DNA of 64,000 nucleotides, from NCBI GenBank assembly GCA_963921425.1, contig OY992838.1, positions 8,246,001-8,310,000 of the forward strand, read 5' to 3'. The position numbers were made by a program, and so were the translations under genes. The stretch is from Dryas octopetala. Taxonomy: Eukaryota; Streptophyta; Magnoliopsida; Rosales; Rosaceae. The stretch's first letter is position 1; every line of letters starts with the position of its first letter. Positions 22,179 through 33,239 of this stretch are shown here, piece by piece. Under the pieces are notes generated by a model, which saw nothing but the letters and a program-made list of their open reading frames with translations, had not been told where the DNA came from and searched no databases.

Positions 22179-25100
22179 ATGGAGTCTCTTAGTCCTAGAG
22201 CTATTATTTCTCTATTTTGGTCTTACATGCTTTTATCACATATTAGTACCACTTTGAGCCCTGCCTTGGCTTTGAAAGACTGTGGCTTTCCAGCCATCTT
22301 CAACTTTGGAGACTCAAATTCAGACACCGGTGGACTGGCTGCATCTCTTCTTCCACCATCCCCACCTTACGGTGAGACCTATTTTCATATGCCGGCCGGA
22401 AGATTCTCAGATGGCAGGCTCATAATCGATTTCCTCGGTATGTTTCTAGCTATATCTTCATTTTCTTATCCTATATATGTATATGTATATGTATGATAAT
22501 ATTCTTTTATAACAGTAAGTCTGGATCACACACATTCAGTTAAGAGTCAATTTATGGATCACACACATTCAGTTAAGAGTCAATTTATACGATGATTCAG
22601 ATTCACAGTTTGATAAATATATATGTTGAGGACTCATGCTCATATATATATAGCTCCCTGTCATCTTAGTTTCCTCATATGCAAACGTCCCGTGAGTTCT
22701 TCTATGGTTGACAATTCAAACATATATATGCTTGTAGAAGAAATTGCTTTTGTTTTCCAAGGTCAAATTTGGCACAAAGTGGTAGGCCCAAGAAGCTCTC
22801 TGGACACTCATTTTCTTGATGATTTTCCATAGCATTAATTTCTAGGCTTATTCATACCATTGTCCCTTGTAAGATACACTTTTTTTCACTTTGCCCCCTG
22901 AAACTTAAATTCTCTCAGTTTGCCACCTGAACTTCAAACAATTGTTGCAAAAAACCCTATACCGTCAACTCTGTCAATTTTTCTGTTTAAAAAGCTGATG
23001 TGGCACCTATATGACATGGGTAGAACCCTTTTCTAGTTATGTAACATCCATGCAGACACTAAAAATTATAAAAAATATGATTATATGAGTAGGGGACGTT
23101 GCAAATTTCGAGCTTAATGTCAATTTTTTATAATTTTTAGTGTCTGTATGGATGTTACATAACTAGAAAAGGGTCCCACCTATGCCATATAGGTGTCACG
23201 TCATCTTTTTTAACGGAAAAATTGACAGAGTTGACGGCATAGGGTTTTTTGCAACAACTGTTTGAAGTTCAGGTGGCAAACTAAGAGGATTTAAGTTTCA
23301 GGAGGCAAAGTGAAAAAAAGTGTATCTTACAGGGGGCAATGGTATGAATAAGCCTAATTTCTATAATAAATAGAAATGATGAGCGAGAAGAAGTAGACGA
23401 AATCTACAATATGGTTGACCAGTCTATCTAAGACGAGAATCCAACTCTAACCATATAAAAAGTATTTTACTACTAGAATTATAAGCCCTACGGAATTTGG
23501 TTGCATGAACACAATATATTAATTACTGGTATGAATGTAATTACAAACTTAATTAAGGGCAAAATCAAACTTAATCATCTCGACCAATCATTCCCCACAT
23601 TGTTGCAACATGCTTTTTCTACTCTATATCTTTCTGGGTTTTGATTGTTTGTTTGGTTTTTTTTTGTTTTTTTTTGTTTTCTGATTAAATTAACTTAAAA
23701 TTTGTGGTTTAGCAAAGAGTCTTGGCTACCCCTATCTAAGCGCATATCTGGATTCCCTTGGGACCAACTTCACACGCGGTGCAAACTTTGCTACTGCAGC
23801 TTCCACCATCACACTGCCAAGTCTCATTCTACCAGCTGGTGGGTTCAGTCCCTTCTACCTCGATATTCAATACGTGCAGTTCATGCAACTAAAGTCCAGA
23901 TCACAACTCATAAGGCATCGAGGTAAAAAACACTCAAATTTTAAGATTATTCGATCCTTCACATCAATTGATGTGTTTGCAAGGTGGTCTACTGCATCTC
24001 TAATGGAGTTGAGTGAGGTTGTTTATGTATGTCACGTGATAGCGCTGAGTAGCAGAATAATACCATACCGTCTTTTCAGTGAATTGTTTTATATATATAT
24101 AACTTAACATTGTCACATAGTAGGAACAAATTGACACGTACATCACACCTTTATTAGAGATGGGTCAGTGATGTGATTCACAAATGTAATCTCTAACATT
24201 GTTCAGATTTTAGCATATGGCTACAATTATTCAGTGAGACATCATTTTTTAGCCAAAACTTTGCCATTAATGGAGCTTTGCTCAATTTGTAGGGGGAGTA
24301 TTTGCAAGTTTAATGCCCAAGGAGGAATACTTCTCTAAAGCTTTATACACATTCGACATAGGTCAGAACGACCTTGGCCAAGGGTTCTTTGGTAACATGA
24401 CTATACAGCAAGTCAATGCATCTGTTCCTGATATAATCAGTGGGTTCTCAACAAATATTAAGGTAATTAATCATTCACAGTGATATGTTTGGATCATGGT
24501 ACATCAGACATGGGGTCTATAGGTTGGGTTAGGCTGGGTTAGGCTGGGCCAAGCCAACCACCCCATATAACCAAGAAGCCCATTTATTTGCCAATCAGGT
24601 GCAGTTGTTGACCCTTTACAGATTCTGGCCCAAATGAGGCCCACTAAAATATGAGTCATATTTCTAAGCCCTTTTAAAACATATAAAATTACATGGCATA
24701 TATTTCATTAAGATCATGCATTCAAACATGATTTTACCTTATCAATCGACGTAATTAATAGTCTGGTAACATAACATGTTTGTTTGTCTGGTAAAAGAAC
24801 ATTTTTTTTAATTTTTTTTATTGCTCGTTATATAAATTGTGTTGCTAATGTTGTGACAATGTAGAAAATATATGATTTGGGAGCAAGGTCATTTTGGATC
24901 CACAACACAGGGCCAATTGGTTGCCTCCCTTACATTAATGCCAATTTTCCATCAGCTAAGGATGAGGTTGGCTGTGCAAAGCCCTACAATGAAGTAGCTC
25001 AGCATTTTAACCACAAGCTGAAGCAGGCCACACTTCAACTTAGGAAGGAACTTCCTTTGGCTGCATTCACTTATGTAGATGTCTATTCTGTCAAATATTC

Positions 25101-25831
25101 TCTTTACAAGGAACCCAAAAAATATGGTAAGCCACTAAGCCTTATTATTTCACAAAACATTCTAATATTTCATAATTACAAATTTGTAGCTTTTTTTTTT
25201 TCTTTCTCCTAAGCAATTTTAAGGATTCTGCTGGACTTAGGGCATGTTATTGATTTTGGTGGACATTTTGAAGAGTAATGTCCAAATCTCAAACTTTTAA
25301 ATCGAAATTAGTTTGAAAGTTTTTCATTTGCTCATATATAATTATATATATATATATATATATATACATAAAGTCACTCTTAATCTCATTTATTTCTAAC
25401 AAATAAGACATTGTCAAGTCATTCATCACATTATTTGTAATCAAAATTAAGAAAATGTTTTGGTAACCATGATATATTGCATTGGGAAAGCATGGAGTAA
25501 TTCGATGAATCAAATTTTCTTCAATTGTATTAAAAATTGCCTGCAAAACTTTTCAGGGTTTGAGCTCCCACTTGTTGCTTGTTGTGGCTATGGTGGCAAG
25601 TATAACTACAACGGCAGTGCTGAATGTGGAGCAACAGTTACAGTGAATGGAAGCCAAATATTTGTTGGTTCATGCAAACAACCATCGGTTAGAGTGAATT
25701 GGGATGGTGTTCATTATACTGAGGCAGCTGCCAAGTTTGTTTTTGATAAAATTTCAACTGGAGCATTTTCAGATCCACCCCTACCCTTCAAGAAGGCATG
25801 TCACAGAAGTTTGGACAAAGAACTTAATTAG
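22179..25831 (+). CDS. GDSL esterase/lipase, secreted (ENOD8/At5g14450-like)
   Basis: A secreted SGNH-family hydrolase expected to cleave acyl or acetyl esters; the substrate is unknown. Five exons (22179-22437, 23713-23922, 24293-24462, 24865-25126, 25557-25831) give 391 residues, normal for the family. Residues 1 to about 31 form a signal peptide. Block I is FGDSNSDTGG with catalytic Ser46, block II has Gly109 (RGANFA), block III has Asn182 (IGQND), and block V has Asp350 and His353 (NWDGVHY), so all catalytic residues are present. IHNTGPIGCLPY and CCGYGGKYNYN favour the ENOD8/At5g14450-like branch. The start is the ATG at 22179, 82 bp after a TATA box; an upstream in-frame TTG is ignored. 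Intron 1 carries a 512-bp foldback element. It is the only complete copy of the tandem pair. Confidence 0.93.
22523..22588 (+). repeat. 33-bp exact tandem duplication in GDSL intron 1
   Basis: GGATCACACACATTCAGTTA plus AAGAGTCAATTTAT-type sequence occurs at 22523-22555 and again at 22556-22588 without a mismatch that I can see. Confidence 0.9.
22844..23355. mobile_element. 512-bp foldback (MITE/MULE-like) element in GDSL intron 1
   Basis: Two arms of about 220-240 bp are inverted copies around a short spacer near 23075-23110. The outer ends are AGGCTTATTCATACCATTG and its complement CAATGGTATGAATAAGCCT. The 7-bp direct repeat AATTTCT flanks both ends (22837-22843 and 23356-23362). If the terminal T/A is counted in the element, the repeat reads ATTTC. 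There is no coding capacity. It is absent from unit A, where the surrounding sequence is also deleted. Confidence 0.78.
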
Positions 25832-26714
25832 TCAATAAGTGCATGCATGTGAAAATGATTTGGTATTGCAATAATTGTCTTGTATCTCATAATACGTCCC
25901 TTAAGCCTTTAATTAGGTAATAATTTAGAACCCCACAGAAATTGAAGGCTCTGTGCATTTAGATTTTAATAAAAGGAACAACCTCTGTCTCACAAAGTCT
26001 TGTCCCATTTTACCAATCCATGTAAGTAGGCATGTAATTTCTCTCTTTCATCTACTTCAACACAATCCTTCTTGTGGCACTGGTTAAACTCATGGGTAGA
26101 ACTTGTATTTGAAGACCGGCTTGCAAGGAAATGGTGCCCAAATACTTATATGCTACATATTTTAGAGGTACTTAGGCGACTAAGACTATGCTAACACTCC
26201 TCCTAGTGTGTTAAGGTGAAATGTGAGCATAGTGCCACATCGCTTGGGTACTTTTGAAATATGTTGTATATAATTATGCACTTGGACACCTTTTCCTTGT
26301 ATGTTGGTTTTCAGGATACCTTATACCAATGTGTTTAATAATTTACACTCCTTGCAGGACTCACTTCACAAAAATCATCTATAACATGCCTACATATTGG
26401 GGGTTCCAAGGAGTACTGTGTACCATTAACATTTTTTTAATAAGAATTTCTTTTAGTAAAATATGGGAGAAGAGTAGCTTTTGAGGTTAGCCCAGATGGT
26501 GAGAATAGATGAGATAAGAATTAGAATTAAGTTTGATTCAGAGTTTGATTCTTTTCGATGGGAAAAAAAATTATATATATGCATGAGAAAAGAAAATTTG
26601 ATCACTTACAAACTAGTAAAAGAAGATGAGAACTTGAACCTATCTAAAGAGATACATAGTAGAAGAAAGCTGGTGTCATGTGCGTTGTTCTAGCTTGAAG
26701 TGAAATAAAGATAA

Positions 26715-27846
26715 GGTTTTTTAGCAAGATGCACACCTGAATTTTGACTCGATTTGTATGTTACCACTTAAATTAGAAATTAAAGCAAGTTACCCTATGA
26801 ATTAAAGTTTATTTGCAAGTACCACCTCCATCCAAATCTTCATGAGTATTTTAGTCTTTGAACTTGGGTGAGGAAGTTTTTGCCACCTCAACATGCTTAG
26901 TGGAAACGGTCAACCAATTACAAGTGGCCACATGTAGAATCATTTTTATTTTTCTATTTTTTACAAATTTTGAAAATGAATTAAAAATAGCTTCGGACTC
27001 AGAAAAATATACAAAAAAATTTTACGGACTCGTCTTGACTAATACTAATTTACTATGAAGTTAAATTATCAATTTTCCCTCCAAGAGTTTCTAGAAAATT
27101 TGGGAAGTCCAAATTTATTTCTAAAAAAATTAAAATAAATTTCTTGCCATAAAATAAATTCTATAAAAATTGTAGAATTTTTGTAAAGTCTCAGAAGAAT
27201 TCTAAAAAATATTTTGAAAATTACCAAAAACCTGTTTTAGAGAATTATTTCGAGATTTTATGAAAATTCTAGAATTTTTCTAGAATTTATTTTCCTCTAA
27301 GACTGAGAGGTCTTTTGGGTAGCAAGTGTTCACGAGAAAGGTAGTGTTAGTTTTTGAAAGACTAATGGTGCAGACCTTGTATTTTTTTGGAGTTCGAGAA
27401 ATTATCCTATGAATTTTCAAAAAGTCTAGAGTATTTTAATTTTTTAGAAATAAATTTGGACTTCCCAAATTTTCTAGAAACTCTTGGAGGGAAAATTGAT
27501 AATTTGACTGTATAGTAAATTAGTATTAGTCAAGATGAGTTCGTAAGAATTTTTCGTATATTTTTCTGAGTCCGAAGCTATTTTTAATTAATTTTCAAAA
27601 TTTGTAAAAATAGAAAATTGATTTTACATGTGGCCACTTGTAATTGGTTGGGTCTTGCCACTAAGCATGCTGAGGTGGCAAAAACTTCCTCACCCAAGTT
27701 CAAAGACTAAAATACCCATGAGGATTTGGATGAAGGTGGTAACTTGCAAATAAAATTTAATTCATGAGATAACTTGCTTCAATTTTTAATTTAGGTAGTA
27801 ATATACAAATCGAGTCAAAGTGCAGGTGGTATCTTGTTAAAAAGCC
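26715..27846. mobile_element. 1.13-kb foldback MULE-like element with 9-bp TSD and known empty site
   Basis: The ends are GGTTTTTTAGCAAGATGCAC and, in reverse complement, GGCTTTTTAACAAGATACCA. The arms are inverted over roughly 450 bp each; for example TCTAGAAAATTTGGGAAGTC at about 27089 matches its complement near 27460. The flanks are an exact 9-bp duplication TAAAGATAA (26706-26714 and 27847-27855). The paralogous position in unit A, about 19203-19219, reads straight through without the element. No transposase is visible. Confidence 0.85.
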
Positions 27847-28279
27847 TAAAGATAAAAGGAGAGAAAAGAAGGTTAGAGTGAGGCCGACAAGGTGTCAAGA
27901 GCAGTCTCATAAATGGTAGCTATATATTTGCAGATTATGCAATGGATTTCCTCAAAATTGAAAAGTTGTTCATTTGACCTGTGCTAGGCTGCTAGCTAGC
28001 TAGCTTCAGAAAAAAGATGTCCTATAAATTATGGCTTTATCGAAACCGACCACATGCCTTCCAGTTTTCCACAGCAAATAGTTTCAGTCAAATTGGCCAT
28101 ATTTGCATCTTCGCTTAATATCTAGGGTTGTAGGTAATTCGTGTGCGGCTCTTGCGATTTTGGCCCACAACATTTGAAGTTTTTCTCAATTTCCATGTAC
28201 GTCCCAAAGCAAATCTATATCAATTAATTCATTAATGGTCCAATAACTCCAATTGGCTAGAGCTTAGAGTATTATTGTA

Positions 28280-28732
28280 CTGGAGAATTTTTAATGTGTA
28301 ATCGATACATGTTATGTGATATAACCAAGGGTTTAAATTTCGAAATTTTTGGCGAAATTTTGCTGAAAATTTCGATTTTGAAGGGATCCGAAATTTTAAC
28401 ACTGATTCAACAAAAATTCGAAATATTTCGGCCGAAATTTCGGGCGAAATTTTAAACACCCTACCAGCCAAATTTTTTGAATTTCAGAGAAATTTCGTCA
28501 CCTCCACTGCTCCACAAGGACCACAACAACGGAACAACCCAATATCCCAAGAATTCCCAACTAATCAACTTACCTCACCTACACAGTCGAGGGAGAAAGA
28601 AGGCGTGGCGGGGGGAGGCAGAGTAGCGGCAGCGGCAGATTGAGGGAGAATGATGCGATGGCAGGGGGGCGACGGCAGGGGGCGACGGCGGGGGGCTACG
28701 GCAGGGGGGCGACGATGGGGGGGCGACGGCAG

Positions 28733-28786
<54 letters not shown>

Positions 28787-29672
28787 AAAAACAATGGAGC
28801 TTGGAAGCCTTGAACTGCAGACTCGGGGAGAACTGGAGAAGATAGGAAAAAGAAGAAAAAAAAGAGAAAAGAAAGGAAAGAAAAAGAAGAAAAAAAAAAA
28901 GAAAAGAAAGGAAAGGAAAAGAAGAAAAAAAAAGAAAAATAAAGGAAAAAAGGAAAATTAAAATTAAAAAAAAGAAAAAAATTAAATGGTTTAGGATTTA
29001 TTAGGGTTTGAGGCCTTTGGGCAATTGTAAAAAAAAAAATAGTTTGGAGTTTCGTTTGACCATTTTGGAGTTTCATTTAATTGTTTTTAAATCCTAAACT
29101 AGTAAACTATAATATATTTCTATATAAAAAATAATTTAAAATACCCTAAAGGGCCTAAACTCTAATATCATATATCATAACCTAAACAATATAGAATATA
29201 GATTATAAAATACATAGGGTTTAGTGTATAGATTATATAGTATAAATAATATACTAATTTTATTTAACAGTATTTGTCTCCAGCGTGCATTATATTCATC
29301 TTATATCACATAAAACCTACTATATAATTTGGTTTATTCAATTTTTTTTTATCAATTTAGTAGATAATATGTTAAATAAACATATGGTAAAGTTTCATTC
29401 AAAATTTCCGTATTTTGATAGCAATTTCCATCATTTCCGTCTAATTTTTGTCGAAATTTAAAAATCTTCGAAATTTTCGTCGAAATTTCCATCGAAATTT
29501 CCTCGAAACCCGAAATTTTATTCCTTGGATATAACTAATACGTATGAGCGTATTATTAGAGGATATGTTTATCTCTATAGGGTATAATATTAATAACATT
29601 CATTTATATTATGACACATTAAATTAGTCAAATTACGTGACAGTGTATCGGTCACACCGAAAATCTCTCATA
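28280..29672. mobile_element. MITE copy interrupted by the hAT-like insertion
   Basis: The left part (28280-28325) and right part (29528-29672) together match the MITE at 20499-20675. They share the GAGAATTTTTAATGTGTAA left end, the TATAGGGTATAATATTAATA core and the TGTATCGGTCACACCGAAAA right end. The middle is the separate element at 28326-29527. Confidence 0.7.
28326..29527. mobile_element. hAT-like non-autonomous element with 8-bp TSD
   Basis: About 1.2 kb bounded by CAAGG and CCTTG ends and by the 8-bp direct repeat GATATAAC (28318-28325 and 29528-29535). An 8-bp duplication and short CA-starting ends suit the hAT superfamily. The subterminal regions are full of CGAAATTT motifs in both orientations, like transposase-binding repeats. 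The interior has a GC-rich stretch and a (GA)n run (28735-28781) followed by A/G-rich sequence. The frames there are low-complexity only. Confidence 0.72.
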
Positions 29673-29679
29673 ATATAGT

Positions 29680-30370
29680 ATTTAGGGTAGGTTGCGTGGT
29701 TAATGTCAATGTTAATGCAAATCAATCGAATTTTTATTAAATCATTGTGACTCTTTAAAGATGGAACAATATAAAGGTCATTTATGTGAAAAAGTATCAC
29801 TTTACTAAAAGAAGTAAAAATCTTTAGTTATGCATATTGCTGTCGTCCAGTAACCTAACCAATAATAACATAAGGAAATTAGGGAAACCCACTTAGATGA
29901 TGGGTACATGTGACTCATCTTTGTAAATATGTTACAATTGGTGTTAATGGTTCCCTGTTCACCAGTTCAGTCTTCTCTGGCATCCAATCCCAACATGAAA
30001 ACCATTCATTTCACAATTCACAGTGATGGAAGTACTTGACTTGTCCAAATTTCTGGAATGATAGTGATGGTAAATAACAAGACAATGTTAGAAGCTTCAT
30101 GGAAAACAAACCACATTGTAAAAGAATAACTCTCTATACACATTAAGGTAGCAGAAAGAAGAAACCAAAATTTAATTAATTCTCTGGGACCAGAGGTAGT
30201 TTCCATTCCTCATTGAGTCATTGTTTTCCAATCAATGTCTCTTTCAGCAGAGAAGAAGAGAGAGGGATGGAGAGATGAGACACAAACAAACGCTTTCCTC
30301 TTATCCTTCACACAATTCATTGGCTCAGGTGGAACTATCGATATATCATCAACCACCATTTAACTCACAA
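29680..30370. other. Spacer and promoter region of PMI1
   Basis: No coding frame resembles a known protein. The final part, from about 30200, is pyrimidine-rich and is likely the promoter or leader of PMI1. An upstream ATG at 30375 opens a 91-codon frame overlapping the PMI1 start. Confidence 0.45.
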
Positions 30371-30568
30371 ATTCATGGCACTTTCTCCACCTCACAAACC
30401 CCCTAACCACGTGATCAACCCCTTATCATCATCTTCCTCTCCTTCATTCCTTCTCTGCTATTGCTATGCATCTAATTTCAATAATTTCAGTACCCTTTTC
30501 ACCTCTTGCACCAATTCAATCCTCTTAGCTCTGTTTTGCTCTGTTTGCTCTGTTTTCTCTGTTCGGCA

Positions 30569-33236
30569 ATGGCGGCCGAAAACTCAGCAGCAACCAGCAA
30601 CAGCAGGAGAAACTCCAACACTCAGCTCCTGGAAGAGCTCGAAGCGCTGAGCGAGTCCCTCTACCAATCCCACACTGCCACCACCACCGCCGCCACTCGA
30701 AGAACCGCCTCCCTTGCTCTGCCTCGAAGCTCAATCCCTTCATTCCCATCAAACAATGAAATCGTTTCCACAGCCAAAGTTGAAGAGATGAGACCGAATC
30801 CCAGATCGCGAAGGCGCATGTCATTGTCGCCCTGGCGTTCCCGCCCCAAGCTCAACGACGACGAAGACCAGGAGCCAAAGAAAGCGTTGAATGTGAAGAG
30901 CTTGAATGACAGAGAAACTAGTACTAGCAATGAAAAAAAGGGTATCTGGAATTGGAAGCCAATTCGTGCTCTGTCCCACATTGGAATGCACAAACTGAGC
31001 TGCTTGTTCTCCATTGAGGTTGTCACTGCACAAGGCCTTCCAGCCTCAATGAATGGCCTTCGTCTTTCGGTCTGTGTTAGGAAGAAGGAGACCAAAGACG
31101 GCGCGGTTCAAACAATGCCGTCAAGGGTGTCACAGGGGGCTGCAGATTTCGAAGAAACACTCTTTGTTAGGTGCCATGTGTATTGCAGTGCTGGCCATCA
31201 TGGGAAGCAGCACCTCAAGTTTGAGCCGCGGCCGTTTTGGATATATGTGTTTGCTGTTGATGCTGAAGAGCTTGATTTTGGGAGGAGTTCAGTGGATTTG
31301 AGTCAGCTGATTCAGGAGTCTGTTGAGAAGAACTACCAAGGTACGCGAATTCGGCAATGGGATACGAGTTTTAGTCTTTTGGGGAAGGCCAAAGGAGGCG
31401 AGCTTGTGCTCAAGTTGGGGTTTCAGATTATGGAGAAGGATGGTGGGATTGGGATTTACAGTCAGGCTGAGGAATTGAAGTCTGGTAAGTCTAAGAATTT
31501 CAGTTCATCTTTTGCTAGGAAGCAGTCAAAGACTTCATTTAGTGTGCCTAGTCCAAAGCTATCAAGCAGAGGAGAGGCTAATTGGACTCCTTCAAAGAAA
31601 GGAACAGCAGCTGATCTTCATGGGATTGATGAGCTGAACCTTGATGAGCCAAACCCAGCTCCATTATCTTCTTCTTCAGCTCAGAAGCCAAAAGAAGTTA
31701 AAGAACCAGCAGGGCCAAAGGTGGAGGATCTTGATATGCCAGAATTTGAAGTGGTGGATAAAGGAGTGGAGTTTCAAGACAAGGTGTTGGAGGAGTATGA
31801 GGAAGAGAAATCAGAGTTATCTGTGGGAGAAAAATCAGCTGCATCAAGTGAGGTTGTGAAGGAAATTGTGCAAGACCAGGTGCATGTGACAAGATTGACA
31901 GAGCTTGATTCAATTGCTCAGCAGATTAAGGCCCTTGAGTCTTTGATGGGTGAAGAAAAAGTTGACAACAAAGACGAAGAAGAAATCGAGTCACCAAAAT
32001 TGGAGGCAGATGAAGAAACAGTGACAAAGGAGTTTCTTCAAATGCTTGAGAATGAGGAGATCATAAATGAGTATAAACTGAGTCAAAGTGATATTCCTCC
32101 TCTTGAACTTGAAGGAGCAGAGGACTCTGCAGAGGCTGAATCAGAGGTTTACCTTTCGGATCTCGGAAAGACCTTAGGCTGTGTGGTTCAAACCAGGGAT
32201 GGAGGGTACTTGGCAGCCATGAATCCTCTAAATGTTGTAGTAGCAAAGAAAGAGACTCCGAAACTGGCCATGCAGATTTCGAAACCATTTGTTCTGCCAT
32301 GGGATCAGTCCATGAGTGGATTTGAATTGTTTCAGAGGATTGCAGCTGTTGGACTTGATGAGCTGAGTTCCCAGATTTTAACTTTGATGGCCATGGATGA
32401 CCTGATGGATAAAACCGCAGAGCAGATTGCTTTCGAAGGCATTGCTTCGGCAATCATCCAAGGGAGGAACAAAGAAGGTGCTAGTTCCAGTGCTGCACGC
32501 ACCATTGCTGCTGTTAAGATCATGTCAAGTGCAATGAATACAGGTAGGAAAGAGAGGATTTCAACTGGGATTTGGAATGTGAGTGAAAACCCTTTGACTG
32601 CAGAAGACATTCTTGCTTTCTCAATGCAGAAAATTGAGGGAATGGCTCTTGAAGCGTTGAGAATTCAGGCTGAAATGGCTGAGGAAGAAGCCCCATTTGA
32701 TGTTTCAGCAATTAGTAATGGTACCAAAAATGAAACTCACCCACTTGCTTCTTGTGTGTCACTGGAGGATTGGATTAAGAACCACAGCTTGGCCAATTCA
32801 GTTGGTGATCATCAGCTAGAGACAATCACACTGGCAGTGGTGGTTCAGCTGAGGGATCCAATAAGGAGGTACGAGGCAGTGGGAGGGCCTATGATTGCGC
32901 TTATTTACGCGACGCGATCTGAGACCATTGATCAGGTGGATTATAAGTATGGAGAGGAGGAGGAGGAGGAAAAAGAAGTTCAAAGTGACAAGTTTGCATG
33001 TGGGGGGTTTGAAGGTGAGGACAAGAGAGAAGAGGATTAATGCATGGGACAGTGAGAAGCAGAGGCTGACTGCAATGCAGTGGCTGGTTGCTTATGCATT
33101 GGCAAAGGCTGGGAAGAAAGGCAAACATGTGTCATCATCTAAAGGTCCAGATTTGTTGTGGAGCATCTCTTCAAGAGTAATGGCTGATATGTGGCTCAAA
33201 TACATGAGAAACCCAGATGTAAAGTTCACCAAGTGA
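30569..33236 (+). CDS. PMI1: PLASTID MOVEMENT IMPAIRED 1 (PMI1), with apparent frameshift near 3' end
   Basis: PMI1 is a plant-specific cytosolic or plasma-membrane-associated protein needed for light-driven chloroplast movement. The gene has no introns. The N-terminus (RRNSN.QLLEELE.LSESLYQSHT, then RRTASLALPR) and an NT-C2 domain at about residues 128-275 (LFSIEVVTAQGLPASMNG) identify PMI1 rather than the longer PMIR paralogs. The start is the ATG at 30569; the upstream in-frame TTG is not used. The frame as given stops at 33040 (823 residues). The family's conserved end, with KVTSLHVGGLKV, WDSEKQRLTAMQWLVAY and a terminus near NPDVKF, lies in another frame to 33236. The switch falls at the A5 run at 32970-32974; one A fewer would give about 888 residues. 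It could be a sequencing indel or a real truncating allele. Confidence 0.92.
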
Positions 33237-33239
33237 AAG

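Larger units (their letters stand above)
20688..29675 (+). repeat. Tandem segmental duplication, right unit (unit B)
   Basis: Unit B repeats unit A from CATGCCAAAGAGGCATCTGC, through the complete GDSL gene and its 3' flank to about 28229, and on into a MITE that matches the one closing unit A. It is longer because it keeps GDSL exon 1 and holds three insertions absent from A: the foldback in intron 1 (22844-23355), the foldback downstream (26715-27846) and the hAT-like element in the MITE (28326-29527). Confidence 0.8.

Noticed and set aside
28650..29076. Lys/Glu/Arg-rich frame on the plus strand and its Phe/Ser-rich mirror
   Set aside because: Low-complexity GA and A-rich sequence inside the hAT-like element, not coding.
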